From positions 1,302,001 to 1,366,000 of the forward strand of contig NC_007677.1 in assembly GCF_000013045.1 (NCBI RefSeq): a DNA stretch of 64,000 nucleotides, given 5' to 3'. Of the stretch, positions 48,168-56,004 are shown piece after piece. Position 1 is the first letter of the stretch. Each line of letters starts with the position of its first letter. Origin of the DNA: Salinibacter ruber DSM 13855. Lineage in GTDB: Bacteria > Bacteroidota > Rhodothermia > Rhodothermales > Salinibacteraceae. The notes beneath the pieces were generated by a model. That model saw only the letters and a program-made list of their open reading frames with translations. It was not told where the DNA came from and searched no databases. The translations under genes were made by a program, and so were the position numbers.

Positions 48168-49076
48168 TCAGGCGACCGTGACGTCAATCAGGTCGTCGAA
48201 CGCCGACAGCACGCGCTGGCGGACGGGGGAGCGCTCGTCCATCGGCGTGAGGGGCAGGCGCACGTGCGGCTCCATCCAGCCGAGCGCGGCGCAGACGTCC
48301 TTGATGGGCACCGGGTTCGTCTCCAGGAAGCAGGCCCGCATGGCCGGGAGCAACTCGGCGTGCCGGTCGCGGGCCGTCGCCAGGTCGTCGTCGAGCCCGG
48401 CCGCCACGAGTTCGCAGAAGGGCCCCGGCAGGGCGTTGCTGATGACGGAAACCGCCCCGTCCCCGCCCATGGCGAGCAGGGGGAGCGTCATCTCGTCGTC
48501 GCCCGAGTAGACCCCGAAGCCGTCCGGCCGGTGGGCCAACAGGTCGTCGATCTGTTCGATGTCGCCGGAGGCCTCCTTGATGCCGGCCACATGGGGGACC
48601 TCCTCGGCCAGGTGCAGCGCGGTTTCGGGGGCGATGTTGAAGCTCGTGCGGCCGGGCACATTATAGAGAATAATCGGCGCCTCGGCGGCCGCCGCGATGG
48701 TCTCGACGTGGGCCGCGAAGCCGGCCTGGGAGGGCTTGTTGTAATAGGGGCCCACCACGAGCAGGCCATCGGCCCCGGCGTCCACCGCTGCCTTGGAGAA
48801 GGCGACGCTCTCGTCGGTGTTGTTCGTCCCGGTGCCGACGATAACGGGCACCCGCCCGTCCGCCGCGTCCAGGGCGGCGTCGACGATGCGGCGGCGTTCG
48901 TCCTCGGTAATCGTCGGATTCTCGCCGGTGGTGCCCAGCACGACGAGGGCAGAGACCCCACCCTCGATTTGGGCGTCGATCAGGCGCCGAAACGCGGCCT
49001 CGTCAATGTCGTCGTCGGACGTGAAGGGGGTGACCAGGGCGGGGGCGACGCCGCGGAAGAGCATGTCGTGTGCCAT
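48168..49076 (-). CDS. dapA: 4-hydroxy-tetrahydrodipicolinate synthase
   Basis: 302 residues. Condenses pyruvate with aspartate semialdehyde, the first step to diaminopimelate and lysine. Motifs: VVLGTTGENPTI, GPYYNKPSQAG, ILYNVPGRTSFN (Tyr) and AGIKEASGDI (Schiff-base Lys). Starts in the family style after a short LFRGVAPALVTPFT. The gene follows dapB by 56 bases, giving the order dapB-dapA. Confidence 0.97.
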   Translation of the reverse strand: MAHDMLFRGVAPALVTPFTSDDDIDEAAFRRLIDAQIEGGVSALVVLGTTGENPTITEDERRRIVDAALDAADGRVPVIVGTGTNNTDESVAFSKAAVDAGADGLLVVGPYYNKPSQAGFAAHVETIAAAAEAPIILYNVPGRTSFNIAPETALHLAEEVPHVAGIKEASGDIEQIDDLLAHRPDGFGVYSGDDEMTLPLLAMGGDGAVSVISNALPGPFCELVAAGLDDDLATARDRHAELLPAMRACFLETNPVPIKDVCAALGWMEPHVRLPLTPMDERSPVRQRVLSAFDDLIDVTVA

Positions 49077-49132
49077 GGGGGAAGGAATTGGGTTGATCGG
49101 TGGGAGGAGAGGGTGCGGTCGACAAAGTGGGG

Positions 49133-49873
49133 TCAGGCGTTAAGCCAGTCGTCCAGCACGTCGTCCAGCGTGAAAAGGCCGCGACGCCCGCGGAGCCACT
49201 CGGCGGCCCGCAGAACGCCCGCGGCAAACCCGCGTCGGTTCTTGGCGCGGTGGCGGAGCGCGACGCGGTCGAAGGGACTATCGAACGCAACCGTGTGCTC
49301 GCCGAACGCCGTGCCGGCACGGGTGGAACTGACGTGCACGGCCGAGGGATCGATCCGTTGGTGTTGCGTCTCCGGCTCGACGTGGTCCTTGCGGCTGAGC
49401 CCATCTACGACCTGCTCGGCGAGCATCTGGGCCGTTCCGCTGGGGCTGTCCGCCTTCTTCGTGTGGTGCAGCTCCTGGACGAACGCGTCGTAGTCGTCGA
49501 GCGCGTCCATGAGCGTGGTGACGTGGCCGAGGGCCCGGGACAGGACCGCGACCCCAATCGAAAAGTTCGGGGCGTACAGCACGCTGGCGTCGTGCTCCTG
49601 GACGAGCGTCCGGACGTCATCGAGCGCGTCGTACCACCCGGTTGTGCCCATGACCACGGGCACCTGCCACTCGCAACAGCGCCGGAGATGCGGGACGGCC
49701 AGCTCGGGGAGGGAAAAGTCGACGGCCATGTCGGCCTCCCCCACGGCCGAGCGGGACGCCTCCAGGAAAGGCCGGTCGGAATGAAAGCGGGCGACAACCT
49801 CGTGGGAGTCGGCTTCGGCCTCCCTCGCCACGGCGCCTCCCATCTGTCCGGTGCCAACGAGCGCAAGCTTCAT
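49133..49873 (-). CDS. dapB: 4-hydroxy-tetrahydrodipicolinate reductase
   Basis: 246 residues. NAD(P)H-dependent second committed step to diaminopimelate. Dinucleotide site VGTGQMGGAVAREA, catalytic block ELHHTKKADSPSGTA and tail region GLFTLDDVLDDWL. Slightly shorter than E. coli DapB. Together with dapA it supplies peptidoglycan cross-link precursors, matching namZ, dacB and MreD nearby. Confidence 0.96.
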   Translation of the reverse strand: MKLALVGTGQMGGAVAREAEADSHEVVARFHSDRPFLEASRSAVGEADMAVDFSLPELAVPHLRRCCEWQVPVVMGTTGWYDALDDVRTLVQEHDASVLYAPNFSIGVAVLSRALGHVTTLMDALDDYDAFVQELHHTKKADSPSGTAQMLAEQVVDGLSRKDHVEPETQHQRIDPSAVHVSSTRAGTAFGEHTVAFDSPFDRVALRHRAKNRRGFAAGVLRAAEWLRGRRGLFTLDDVLDDWLNA

Positions 49874-50108
49874 AGAGAGAAAGGAATGGTGAACGAGTGT
49901 ATGACGGCATTCATACGTGCCGCTCAGTCGTCTTGTTACTCACCCCACCCCACCCGTGATGCCTCCGTGGTCGGTCGGAGCAAATTCGATGAAACAACGT
50001 CCAAACTCCGCCGCTCCGGAACGCGAGAAAAAGCTCAAAGTAGGGCATAATCGCAAATGACGGTGACGCCACTACGCCCGACATCGCCACAACAGACGTC
50101 CTACTTTC

Positions 50109-50181
<73 letters not shown>

Positions 50182-50335
50182 CTTTTGGGTGCCCTGAGCC
50201 GTGACCCTCCCCCCGCCCCGCGGCTCTGGGGCACCTATTTTTTTGTCCAATCGCATCGTTTTGGGGGCCGCCCGGCTACTGCTCCCCGAGTTCTGCCTTC
50301 GTCGTCGCACGCCCTCAGACGCCCGGCCCGGTACA

Positions 50336-51727
50336 GTGCCAGACCGCAGTCTTTTCCTTTTCCGCCGGGACCTTCGACTGGCCGATAATACAGGGCTGGC
50401 CCGGGCGTGCCGGGCGTCGGACGAGGTCGTTCCGGCGTTCATCTTTGACCCCCGACAGTGCGACCCCGACAACAACGCCTTCTTCAGCGAGCACGCGTTC
50501 GCCTTTCTGGTCCGCTCGCTGAAAGAACTCCGGCGGCGTTTGCGGGAGCGAGGGGGGCGGCTTTTCGTCTTCGAGGGCGACCCGGCCGCCATTCTTTCCG
50601 AGCTCGTCTCCGCAGGGGACATCTCGGCGGTCCACGTCAACAGGGACTACACGCCGTTTGCCCGGCGCCGGGACGACCAGCTGCGCTCGGTGTGCCGCGA
50701 GGAAGGGGCTCGGTTTCAGTCGTCAAACGCGCTTCTCCTGACCGAGCCCGAGGAGGTCCAGCCCAGTGGGGGAGGCGCCTACCACACCTTCACCCCGTTT
50801 CGGCGGCGCGCCCAATCCGTATCCACGCCCCCTCCGAGGGGCAAGGTGGAGGGGCCGTTCTGCGACCGCGCACTCTCAGTCGAGACGACTCCGTTGGAGA
50901 CGTACGACCGCTACCCCACCGACGACCTTCGGGCGAAGGGCGGACGGGCGGAGGGAATTGAGTTCCTCGAGGAGATCGAGACGCTGGGGGCCTACCGGGA
51001 CGCCCGCCACCAGCCGGCGAAAGAGTCACTGACGGCCCTCTCGGCGCACCACAAGTTTGGCACCATTTCGATCCGGGAGTCCCTGTACGTGGTGAAGAAG
51101 GCGTTCGAGGACTACCACAAGCTGATCAGCCAGTTCTACTGGCGGGACTTCTATACCCACCTCCTCTTCCATCGCCCCGAGCAGTTGACCACCTCACTGC
51201 GCCCGATCGGCCGGCACATCCCTTGGCGCAACGAGCGGGGCGAGTTCGACCGGTGGCACGAGGGGGCCACAGGCGTGCCCTTCGTCGATGCCGGCATGCG
51301 CGAGCTCCGCGAAACCGGCTACATGCACAACCGGGTGCGAATGGTCGTCGCCAGCTTTCTCACGAAAGACCTGCTCGTGGACTGGCGCTGGGGCGCACAG
51401 CATTTTGCGCGGACGCTCACCGACTACGACCCCGCCGTGAACGCCGGCAACTGGCAGTGGGCCGCCTCGGTGGGCACCGACTACCGGCTCCGCATCTACA
51501 ACCCCTACTCCCAGGCCGAGAAGCACGATCCGGAGGCCGAGTACATCAAGCGCTGGGTGCCGGAGGTGCGGGACGTCGATGCCGACCGGCTCGCCTCCGG
51601 AACGCAAGAGGACTTCTCGGACGCGGCCCCCGGCTATCCGGCTCCGATCGTGGACCGAAACGACGCCTACCATCGTGCAAAAGACGCGTTTCGGGAGGCC
51701 GGTCGCGCACTGGAAGAGGCCCAGTGA
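50336..51727 (+). CDS. Deoxyribodipyrimidine photolyase/cryptochrome family protein
   Basis: 463 residues from the GTG at 50336. The N-terminal antenna domain starts SLFLFRRDLRLADNTGLARA. The C-terminal FAD domain carries KLISQFYWRDFYTHLLFH, GMRELRETGYMHNRVRMVV, LLVDWRWGAQHF and DYDPAVNAGNWQWAASVGTD. Class I photolyase type, repairing UV-induced cyclobutane dimers using light. Full length. The upstream open frame from 50201 is not protein-like. It ends the gene-dense part of the window. Confidence 0.94.
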   Translation: MPDRSLFLFRRDLRLADNTGLARACRASDEVVPAFIFDPRQCDPDNNAFFSEHAFAFLVRSLKELRRRLRERGGRLFVFEGDPAAILSELVSAGDISAVHVNRDYTPFARRRDDQLRSVCREEGARFQSSNALLLTEPEEVQPSGGGAYHTFTPFRRRAQSVSTPPPRGKVEGPFCDRALSVETTPLETYDRYPTDDLRAKGGRAEGIEFLEEIETLGAYRDARHQPAKESLTALSAHHKFGTISIRESLYVVKKAFEDYHKLISQFYWRDFYTHLLFHRPEQLTTSLRPIGRHIPWRNERGEFDRWHEGATGVPFVDAGMRELRETGYMHNRVRMVVASFLTKDLLVDWRWGAQHFARTLTDYDPAVNAGNWQWAASVGTDYRLRIYNPYSQAEKHDPEAEYIKRWVPEVRDVDADRLASGTQEDFSDAAPGYPAPIVDRNDAYHRAKDAFREAGRALEEAQ

Positions 51728-52109
51728 GGCCGCGTCCCAATGCTAGCCACATCGTGTGGCAGGAGACATTTGCAGGGCCAGCGATGAGTGCAGGGCCAGT
51801 GATGAACGGTCACCCGTCAAACGCACCGTCCCCTTCCACTGCGCACGCGGCCTGCTTTGCGCCCCCAGACGTCCTTCCTTGCCGGCCGGGCAGGGCCCGA
51901 GGCGTGCCCGGAGCGGGGGCTCCGGAAGCGGAGAAGGGGCCCAGTGCTGGTTCGGGGCCCTCTGCCGCGAGGGGGCTGTTGCAGCGCGGGCCTTCGCCGT
52001 CCACGCTGCTCCGCCCCGGGCTGTGCTCTCTCCGCTGAATCTCCTTGCTCCTTATGCGAAGTCTTTGTCGAAGGCCCTTGCACCCTCGCCCGGGCCATCG
52101 TATCGTGTG
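51728..52109. other. Non-coding stretch with a short tandem repeat
   Basis: No convincing gene lies between the photolyase and 52.1 kb. A short duplication sits at about 51772-51807, where GCAGGGCCAGCGATGAGT is followed by GCAGGGCCAGTGATGAAC. Open frames here are GC-driven and low-complexity. The region may hold the 5' part of a structured RNA (see 52110). Confidence 0.4.
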
Positions 52110-52245
52110 GTTGTGCGTTGCGCATGACAACTAGCTGACCGTCGACCTTCGGGTCGACCGGTCCGGCTACGCGTTCTGCGGAACGCCGCTTAAAGCCTGC
52201 TCGACAGCGCCCTCCCCCGCCCAGCTGTCGATGCAGGCTTTTTTT
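52110..52245 (+). ncRNA. Candidate structured RNA ending in a strong intrinsic terminator
   Basis: Four hairpins occur in a row: 52110-52131 (GTTG-TGCG, loop TTG, three-base bulge); about 52137-52162 (GTCGACC, TTCG tetraloop, GGTCGAC, extended with a bulge); 52171-52186 (GCGTTC, loop TGCG, GAACGC); and 52192-52241. The last has a 16-bp stem with one bulged base and a T7 run, so it works as a terminator on the + strand. No known RNA family (tmRNA, RNase P, SRP) matches by eye. It may instead be the 3' end of the photolyase transcript. Confidence 0.45.
52192..52245 (+). terminator. Intrinsic terminator
   Basis: AAAGCCTGCTCGACAG pairs with CTGTCGATGCAGGCTTT with one bulged base; a 17-base loop lies between and TTTTTTT follows. 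One of the strongest hairpins in the window. It ends + strand transcription 470 bases past the photolyase and before the converging membrane-protein gene. Confidence 0.85.
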
Positions 52246-52424
52246 GTTTGGGGCAACGAGGGGGCTGCCCGCCGTCCGCAACCCATCTAGGGGGGTACGC
52301 TGAAGCACGAGGCCACACGGGGCCTCCGTTCCCGGCGCCGCGCTGGGATTCTTCGTGGGGGGCGGGACGGAGACCCCCGAAAGGCCACATCAAGGGGCAC
52401 GACGACCGGCTGGACCGCGCGAGG

Positions 52425-52691
52425 TCATCGGGGCGACCGGGTCGTGGGGGGCGGCTGGTCCTGGCGGTCCGAGGAGTCCTTCTCGTCCCAGAAGTAGTGG
52501 ACGAATAGGGCATAGAGGACCGATGCGACACTGATCTCAACAAACGTTCCGACCGACCACGCGGCAGGAGTCCCCGCAAGGTAGTTGAAAAGCGCAGTGA
52601 TCGGAAGCAGAAGCACGAAAAAGATCCCGGCGCGTACGGCCCCCTTCTGAAGTGGGGGCTTGGTGCGGAGGTTGAAGAGGTAGTTGAGCAT
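52425..52691 (-). CDS. Small membrane protein, hypothetical
   Basis: 88 residues from the ATG at 52691. Two hydrophobic helices (AGIFFVLLLPITALFNYLAG and TFVEISVASVLYALFVHYFW) and a polar acidic/proline-rich tail (DEKDSSDRQDQPPP). No family recognised. Codon use is normal for this genome, supporting it as real. It is isolated, with non-coding DNA on both sides. Confidence 0.6.
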   Translation of the reverse strand: MLNYLFNLRTKPPLQKGAVRAGIFFVLLLPITALFNYLAGTPAAWSVGTFVEISVASVLYALFVHYFWDEKDSSDRQDQPPPTTRSPR

Positions 52692-52864
52692 TGGGGATGA
52701 TGTGTTTGTGGGCGGCCCGTCAAGAGACAAATGCTGAAGGCACTTACGATTGCGGAAAACAGTCCGTTCGGTGTCGGGAAAAGCCGCCTCCCTACCCACA
52801 CTGGACAGTGACGTGTTCTGCGTGAATGGGGGCAAGAGCAGAACCCCGGGATAGTCCCCATGAC

Positions 52865-53059
52865 TCAGTACGTGCACGAGGTCGCATCGAGCCCCACGAT
52901 CGTCCGGTTGTCGCCCGCCCCTGAAATCCCGTTAAGATATGCGTCGTCCGCGGAGGCGACCCGCGTTTTGGTCTGCATGAGGGCTGTGCACGCCTCCAAG
53001 TGAGCCCGGATGCTCCCTGCAGATCGTGCGTCGGAGGTTTCTCCCGTGGACTGTACCAC
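52865..53059 (-). CDS. Possible small protein or gene remnant
   Basis: A 64-residue open frame whose C-terminal 40 residues (RVASADDAYLNGISGAGDNR) have the acidic composition and G/C-ending codons typical of real genes here. The N terminus is less convincing. It could be the surviving end of a decayed gene. No family recognised. It is the only coding-like stretch in the 520 bases from 52692 to 53211, where otherwise I see nothing. Confidence 0.3.
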   Translation of the reverse strand: MVQSTGETSDARSAGSIRAHLEACTALMQTKTRVASADDAYLNGISGAGDNRTIVGLDATSCTY

Positions 53060-53211
53060 CGCGGATCAATGGCCACTGGGGGCTGGGGGCATACCACGCC
53101 CCCAGCGTGGAGGCCTGACTGCCACCTGCAGGCGCTGGATGTACGTGATTTGTGTCCGTGCACACCCCGTGGGTCCCCTTTTTGAGAACCCATCCGCCCC
53201 CGTGTGGACCT

Positions 53212-53415
53212 TTAGCGGCCTGCCGACTTTCCGCAGTCCGGACAGTAGAGCTCACCGTTTGGGCCCTTGAACCAGCCCCGTTCCTGAAGAACAACCTCCG
53301 GGGCGTTCGGCGAATCGGGATCGGGATAGAGGCCGCGGGCATCTTCCCGAGTCACGGTTAATCCATCGGTACAGCCGGAGCACTCGTACGTGGAAGGGTA
53401 AGAAACATCAGGCAT
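53212..53415 (-). CDS. Small zinc-ribbon protein
   Basis: 67 residues from the ATG at 53415. Two CxxC pairs, YECSGCTDG near the N terminus and LYCPDCGKS near the end, should bind one zinc. Between them the chain is acidic (REDARGLYPDPDSPNAPEVV). Such proteins may bind nucleic acid or a protein partner; no specific family is recognised. An A+T-rich segment about 90 bases upstream could hold its promoter. Confidence 0.65.
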   Translation of the reverse strand: MPDVSYPSTYECSGCTDGLTVTREDARGLYPDPDSPNAPEVVLQERGWFKGPNGELYCPDCGKSAGR

Positions 53416-53499
53416 GGTCGTGAAAAACTGGCGGTGGGGATATCGGGCTGGCGGGGCACTGCGCCCTGTTCGATGCCGGGGCAAACTCGGCGTCTCCTA

Positions 53500-53580
53500 C
53501 ACCAAACAATTTTTAAAAATTAAAATTTCAAAGCGGCATGTGTTTTTAACTGGTGGAGCAACACCAATCTAACAACGTTG
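53500..53580. promoter_or_regulatory. A+T-rich segment with a 14-bp palindrome
   Basis: In an otherwise very GC-rich region this segment is strongly A+T-rich. It contains the perfect palindrome AATTTTTAAAAATT at 53508-53521 and further A/T runs to about 53550. It separates the zinc-ribbon gene from the next gene on the same strand and probably carries the former's promoter or a protein-binding site. Confidence 0.4.
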
Positions 53581-53592
53581 CCCCCTGAATCG

Positions 53593-54771
53593 TCAAGGGA
53601 CATCCGTAACGGAATCAACAACTCGGGCCGTGGCGTCTCCCGAGTGTCGAAAAATACTCGCGGACGGAAGGCCCACAGGGGGGACCGGTACGGTGAAGAT
53701 CGAGACCGGTCCCGGTTCTCGTTGCCCTGCAGGTTCGTGGTTGTGCACGTGCACCGACCGCACTGAAAGCGCTCGTCGGCCGGGGCCCGACGTCTCCGTG
53801 TTCACAGAGTGGGGCCGGTGGCCCGGTTTTGTCTCCCGCTCGCGCTTCCGGGGCGGTCCCTGCGCGCCATCCAGGCTTCGACTGTGGGTCCCCCTTCCGT
53901 TGGCGCGTGATCGCTTGGGGGATGCGCTCGACTTCGTGGGGGCCGCGTGTCTGGATTGATTGGGCGTGCCCCGATTGTGGAGGGAGGGCTTCGGCGGAGA
54001 CGACCTGGCCGGGTCTGCGGAGGATTCGACTGGAAGGGAAACGTCCTCTGTGCGTAGCCCCAGTTGTTTTAGGCATTTGCCATGCGCCTTCCTGGCCATT
54101 CCTCTCGATAGATGGGGGCCTTTGAGAGGGGGCTGAGCCCCGTTCTCCCCCCGCAGGCACCGGACAAAATGATCCGCCCAGACCTCGCGGTGCCACCGAT
54201 ACGTGCGGTCCACGTAGCCTCGTCTGCCCAACTGCGCTCGGAGGCGCATCGGCGCCCAGGTGACCGTTAGGTCGGGTAGTGCGTTTTGGAGAAGCCGGCC
54301 CGCGCTGCTCGTACAAACTCCCGTCAGCAAAAATGCCCCGGTCCCGCACGATCGGGCAAAGTCCTTCCGGATCTGTTTCGCGTCTGATGCGGGGAGATCG
54401 AGAACCTGTACCCACGCGCCCCGCCACTCATTTGCCCGCTTGTATTCCGCCTCCGTTTCGCCGCATTGCCAGTCGGTCTCGAAGCTGTGCACCGCCCCGT
54501 CGATGATCACGGCCGTATGCCCCCGGGGCCAAAAGCGGACCGGCTCAAGGATGCGCGGGTCGAACCTGCCCTGGTTAAACGTGACGACCTTAATCTCCGG
54601 AGGGGAGGCCGCCGCCGTTCCGAAGGGGGGCTCGTCAGCGGGCTCCGTGCCGCCCTGCGGCGGTTGGAATGGGGCCGTGAGGGGAACGCCCTCTTGTTGC
54701 TGCAGGGGCAGGACGACGAGGGCAACGAACAGAACGACCGACGGAGCCCTAACAGACTTCACGGATGTCAT
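53593..54771 (-). CDS. Secreted/anchored protein with possible permuted papain-like domain
   Basis: 392 residues from the ATG at 54771. An N-terminal hydrophobic segment (SVVLFVALVVLPL) suggests export or anchoring. Residues of about 65-210 contain GHTAVIIDGAVHSFETDW, many aromatics, LDLPASDAKQIRKDF and GVCTSSAGRLLQNALPDLTV. An early His and a late Cys are arranged as in permuted NlpC/P60 or LRAT-like enzymes; this is inference. The last 150 residues are low-complexity and basic (Arg/Ser/Pro/His), odd in an acidic proteome, so the reading frame there may be spurious. Confidence 0.5.
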   Translation of the reverse strand: MTSVKSVRAPSVVLFVALVVLPLQQQEGVPLTAPFQPPQGGTEPADEPPFGTAAASPPEIKVVTFNQGRFDPRILEPVRFWPRGHTAVIIDGAVHSFETDWQCGETEAEYKRANEWRGAWVQVLDLPASDAKQIRKDFARSCGTGAFLLTGVCTSSAGRLLQNALPDLTVTWAPMRLRAQLGRRGYVDRTYRWHREVWADHFVRCLRGENGAQPPLKGPHLSRGMARKAHGKCLKQLGLRTEDVSLPVESSADPARSSPPKPSLHNRGTPNQSRHAAPTKSSASPKRSRANGRGTHSRSLDGAQGPPRKRERETKPGHRPHSVNTETSGPGRRALSVRSVHVHNHEPAGQREPGPVSIFTVPVPPVGLPSASIFRHSGDATARVVDSVTDVP

Positions 54772-54924
54772 CAGCACGTGCACGCGGGCTCTCTCAGCAG
54801 CGATTCGCTCCGACAGTCGTGGGGCAGGGAGACCGCAGGCCGCTTTCTCCCGTCGACGCGCCTGTGCCGCATACGCACCCGGTGCCCGGCACTGGCCTGC
54901 CGCGCGGGGGCTTTTCGGTTTGAA

Positions 54925-54953
54925 TCTACACAAACAAAACGAAAGAAAGTCAA
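54925..54953 (-). promoter_or_regulatory. Possible promoter of the papain-like gene
   Basis: On the minus strand TTGACT and TGTAGA are separated by 17 bases, in an A+T-rich patch about 150 bases before the ATG at 54771. The -10 element is weak. The rest of the 344-base gap from 54772 to 55115 shows nothing else that I can support. Confidence 0.3.
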
Positions 54954-55115
54954 TCCGCCGGGCCGGGCCTGGTGGGACGAAAGGTGCGGGTGCGGGCCGC
55001 ACGAAAAACGATGAGAAAGGAGAAGGAGCAACGGACGGTCGGAACAGCGAGTACAGCCGATCGAACCGGATGACGCGTTGAGACTTGGGGGCAGCCTCCT
55101 CAGAATGAGGCGAGA

Positions 55116-55751
55116 CTATCGGAGGCGGTAATACGCTTCAATCCCGGCGTAAACCAGGAATGGGAGCAACAGAGTCCCCAAGGCACCGAGTGCCCCAAGC
55201 TCCAGGGTCGTGCCGTTGGCTTCAAACGACACCGTTGGGTTCTCGATTGAGGAGCCTTCTGAGACTTGGGTTCTGGCCCGACAGAAGAAGTAGGCCCCGA
55301 TCGCTATTCCCAGAAGCAGTCCGGTCTCCGAGGCCGCCCAGAAGAGGGCCAAAAGCCCCTTCGCGGCGGCTTTCAGCCCGCCCCCGAGCGCCTGAGACAC
55401 GGCAATGCTGGTGTATGTGGCGGTCGTCCCGTAAACGAGGAGGGACGGGGGCGCCACCGCCTTCCCACTGCCCGCGTAGGCGGCGGGTACGTACAGGCAC
55501 CGGAGGGCCGTTGTCAAGAACACCGCGTGGGCCACCGTGACCACTGAAAAGGCCACCGCCTGCGCCCCCCGATCGAATCGGGTCCGGAAAAGCCGCCACA
55601 CCGTGAGACTGAGCAGTCCCGCCAGCAGAAGGGAGGAGGCGACGAGAAAGCTCTGCGACTCCATGACCTGATCCGCTATCGAGACCACCACGGATTGAAG
55701 CGCACGGGTCGTCTCCGGGTCGACCTCCGAAGAGGGGTCATTTGAAACCAC
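55116..55751 (-). CDS. Multi-pass membrane protein, hypothetical
   Basis: About 211 residues with four to five hydrophobic segments, including FLVASSLLLAGLLSLTVWRL, AVAFSVVTVAHAVFLTTALR and LGTLLLPFLVYAGIEAYYRL. No family recognised. The GTG at 55751 is chosen because an AAGG lies upstream and the following residues (SNDPSSEVDPETTRAL) look natural; a GTG at 55760 or an internal ATG are alternatives. It is divergent from the PIN-domain gene with about 250 bases between. Confidence 0.6.
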   Translation of the reverse strand: MVSNDPSSEVDPETTRALQSVVVSIADQVMESQSFLVASSLLLAGLLSLTVWRLFRTRFDRGAQAVAFSVVTVAHAVFLTTALRCLYVPAAYAGSGKAVAPPSLLVYGTTATYTSIAVSQALGGGLKAAAKGLLALFWAASETGLLLGIAIGAYFFCRARTQVSEGSSIENPTVSFEANGTTLELGALGALGTLLLPFLVYAGIEAYYRLR

Positions 55752-56004
55752 GCCGGACACCTTCGCAGTGTACGGCACCCGCGCCCCGGATCGCCGCGGG
55801 CTTGCACTCCAGGAGCACCCGCCCCGGGCGTGGTCGGAGTGGTGACAGCGGCCGATGAGGACAACGCCCACCTGCTACTGCCGGCCGGGGGCGACGCGGC
55901 CCAGCCGTGTGGTACTAGATTTACACAAGTCGCCCGAATCTCGCTTTCTGCGACTCTGTTCGAAGGACTCGCTCGACGCATGTCCCATTCCCCCCAAGGC
56001 TCTC

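Noticed and set aside
51756-52127. A 123-codon open frame after the photolyase
   Set aside because: It contains a duplicated CRASDE segment from a DNA tandem repeat and then low-complexity Ala/Arg/Pro; no protein-like pattern, and the region looks like structured or non-coding DNA.
51850-52200. Possible tmRNA, RNase P RNA or SRP RNA
   Set aside because: I looked for the RNase P GAGGAAAGTCC core, the tmRNA 3' T-arm with CCA end and the SRP GGAAGGAAGCAGC loop. None was present on either strand; only a vague CTCCGGAAGCGG similarity remains.
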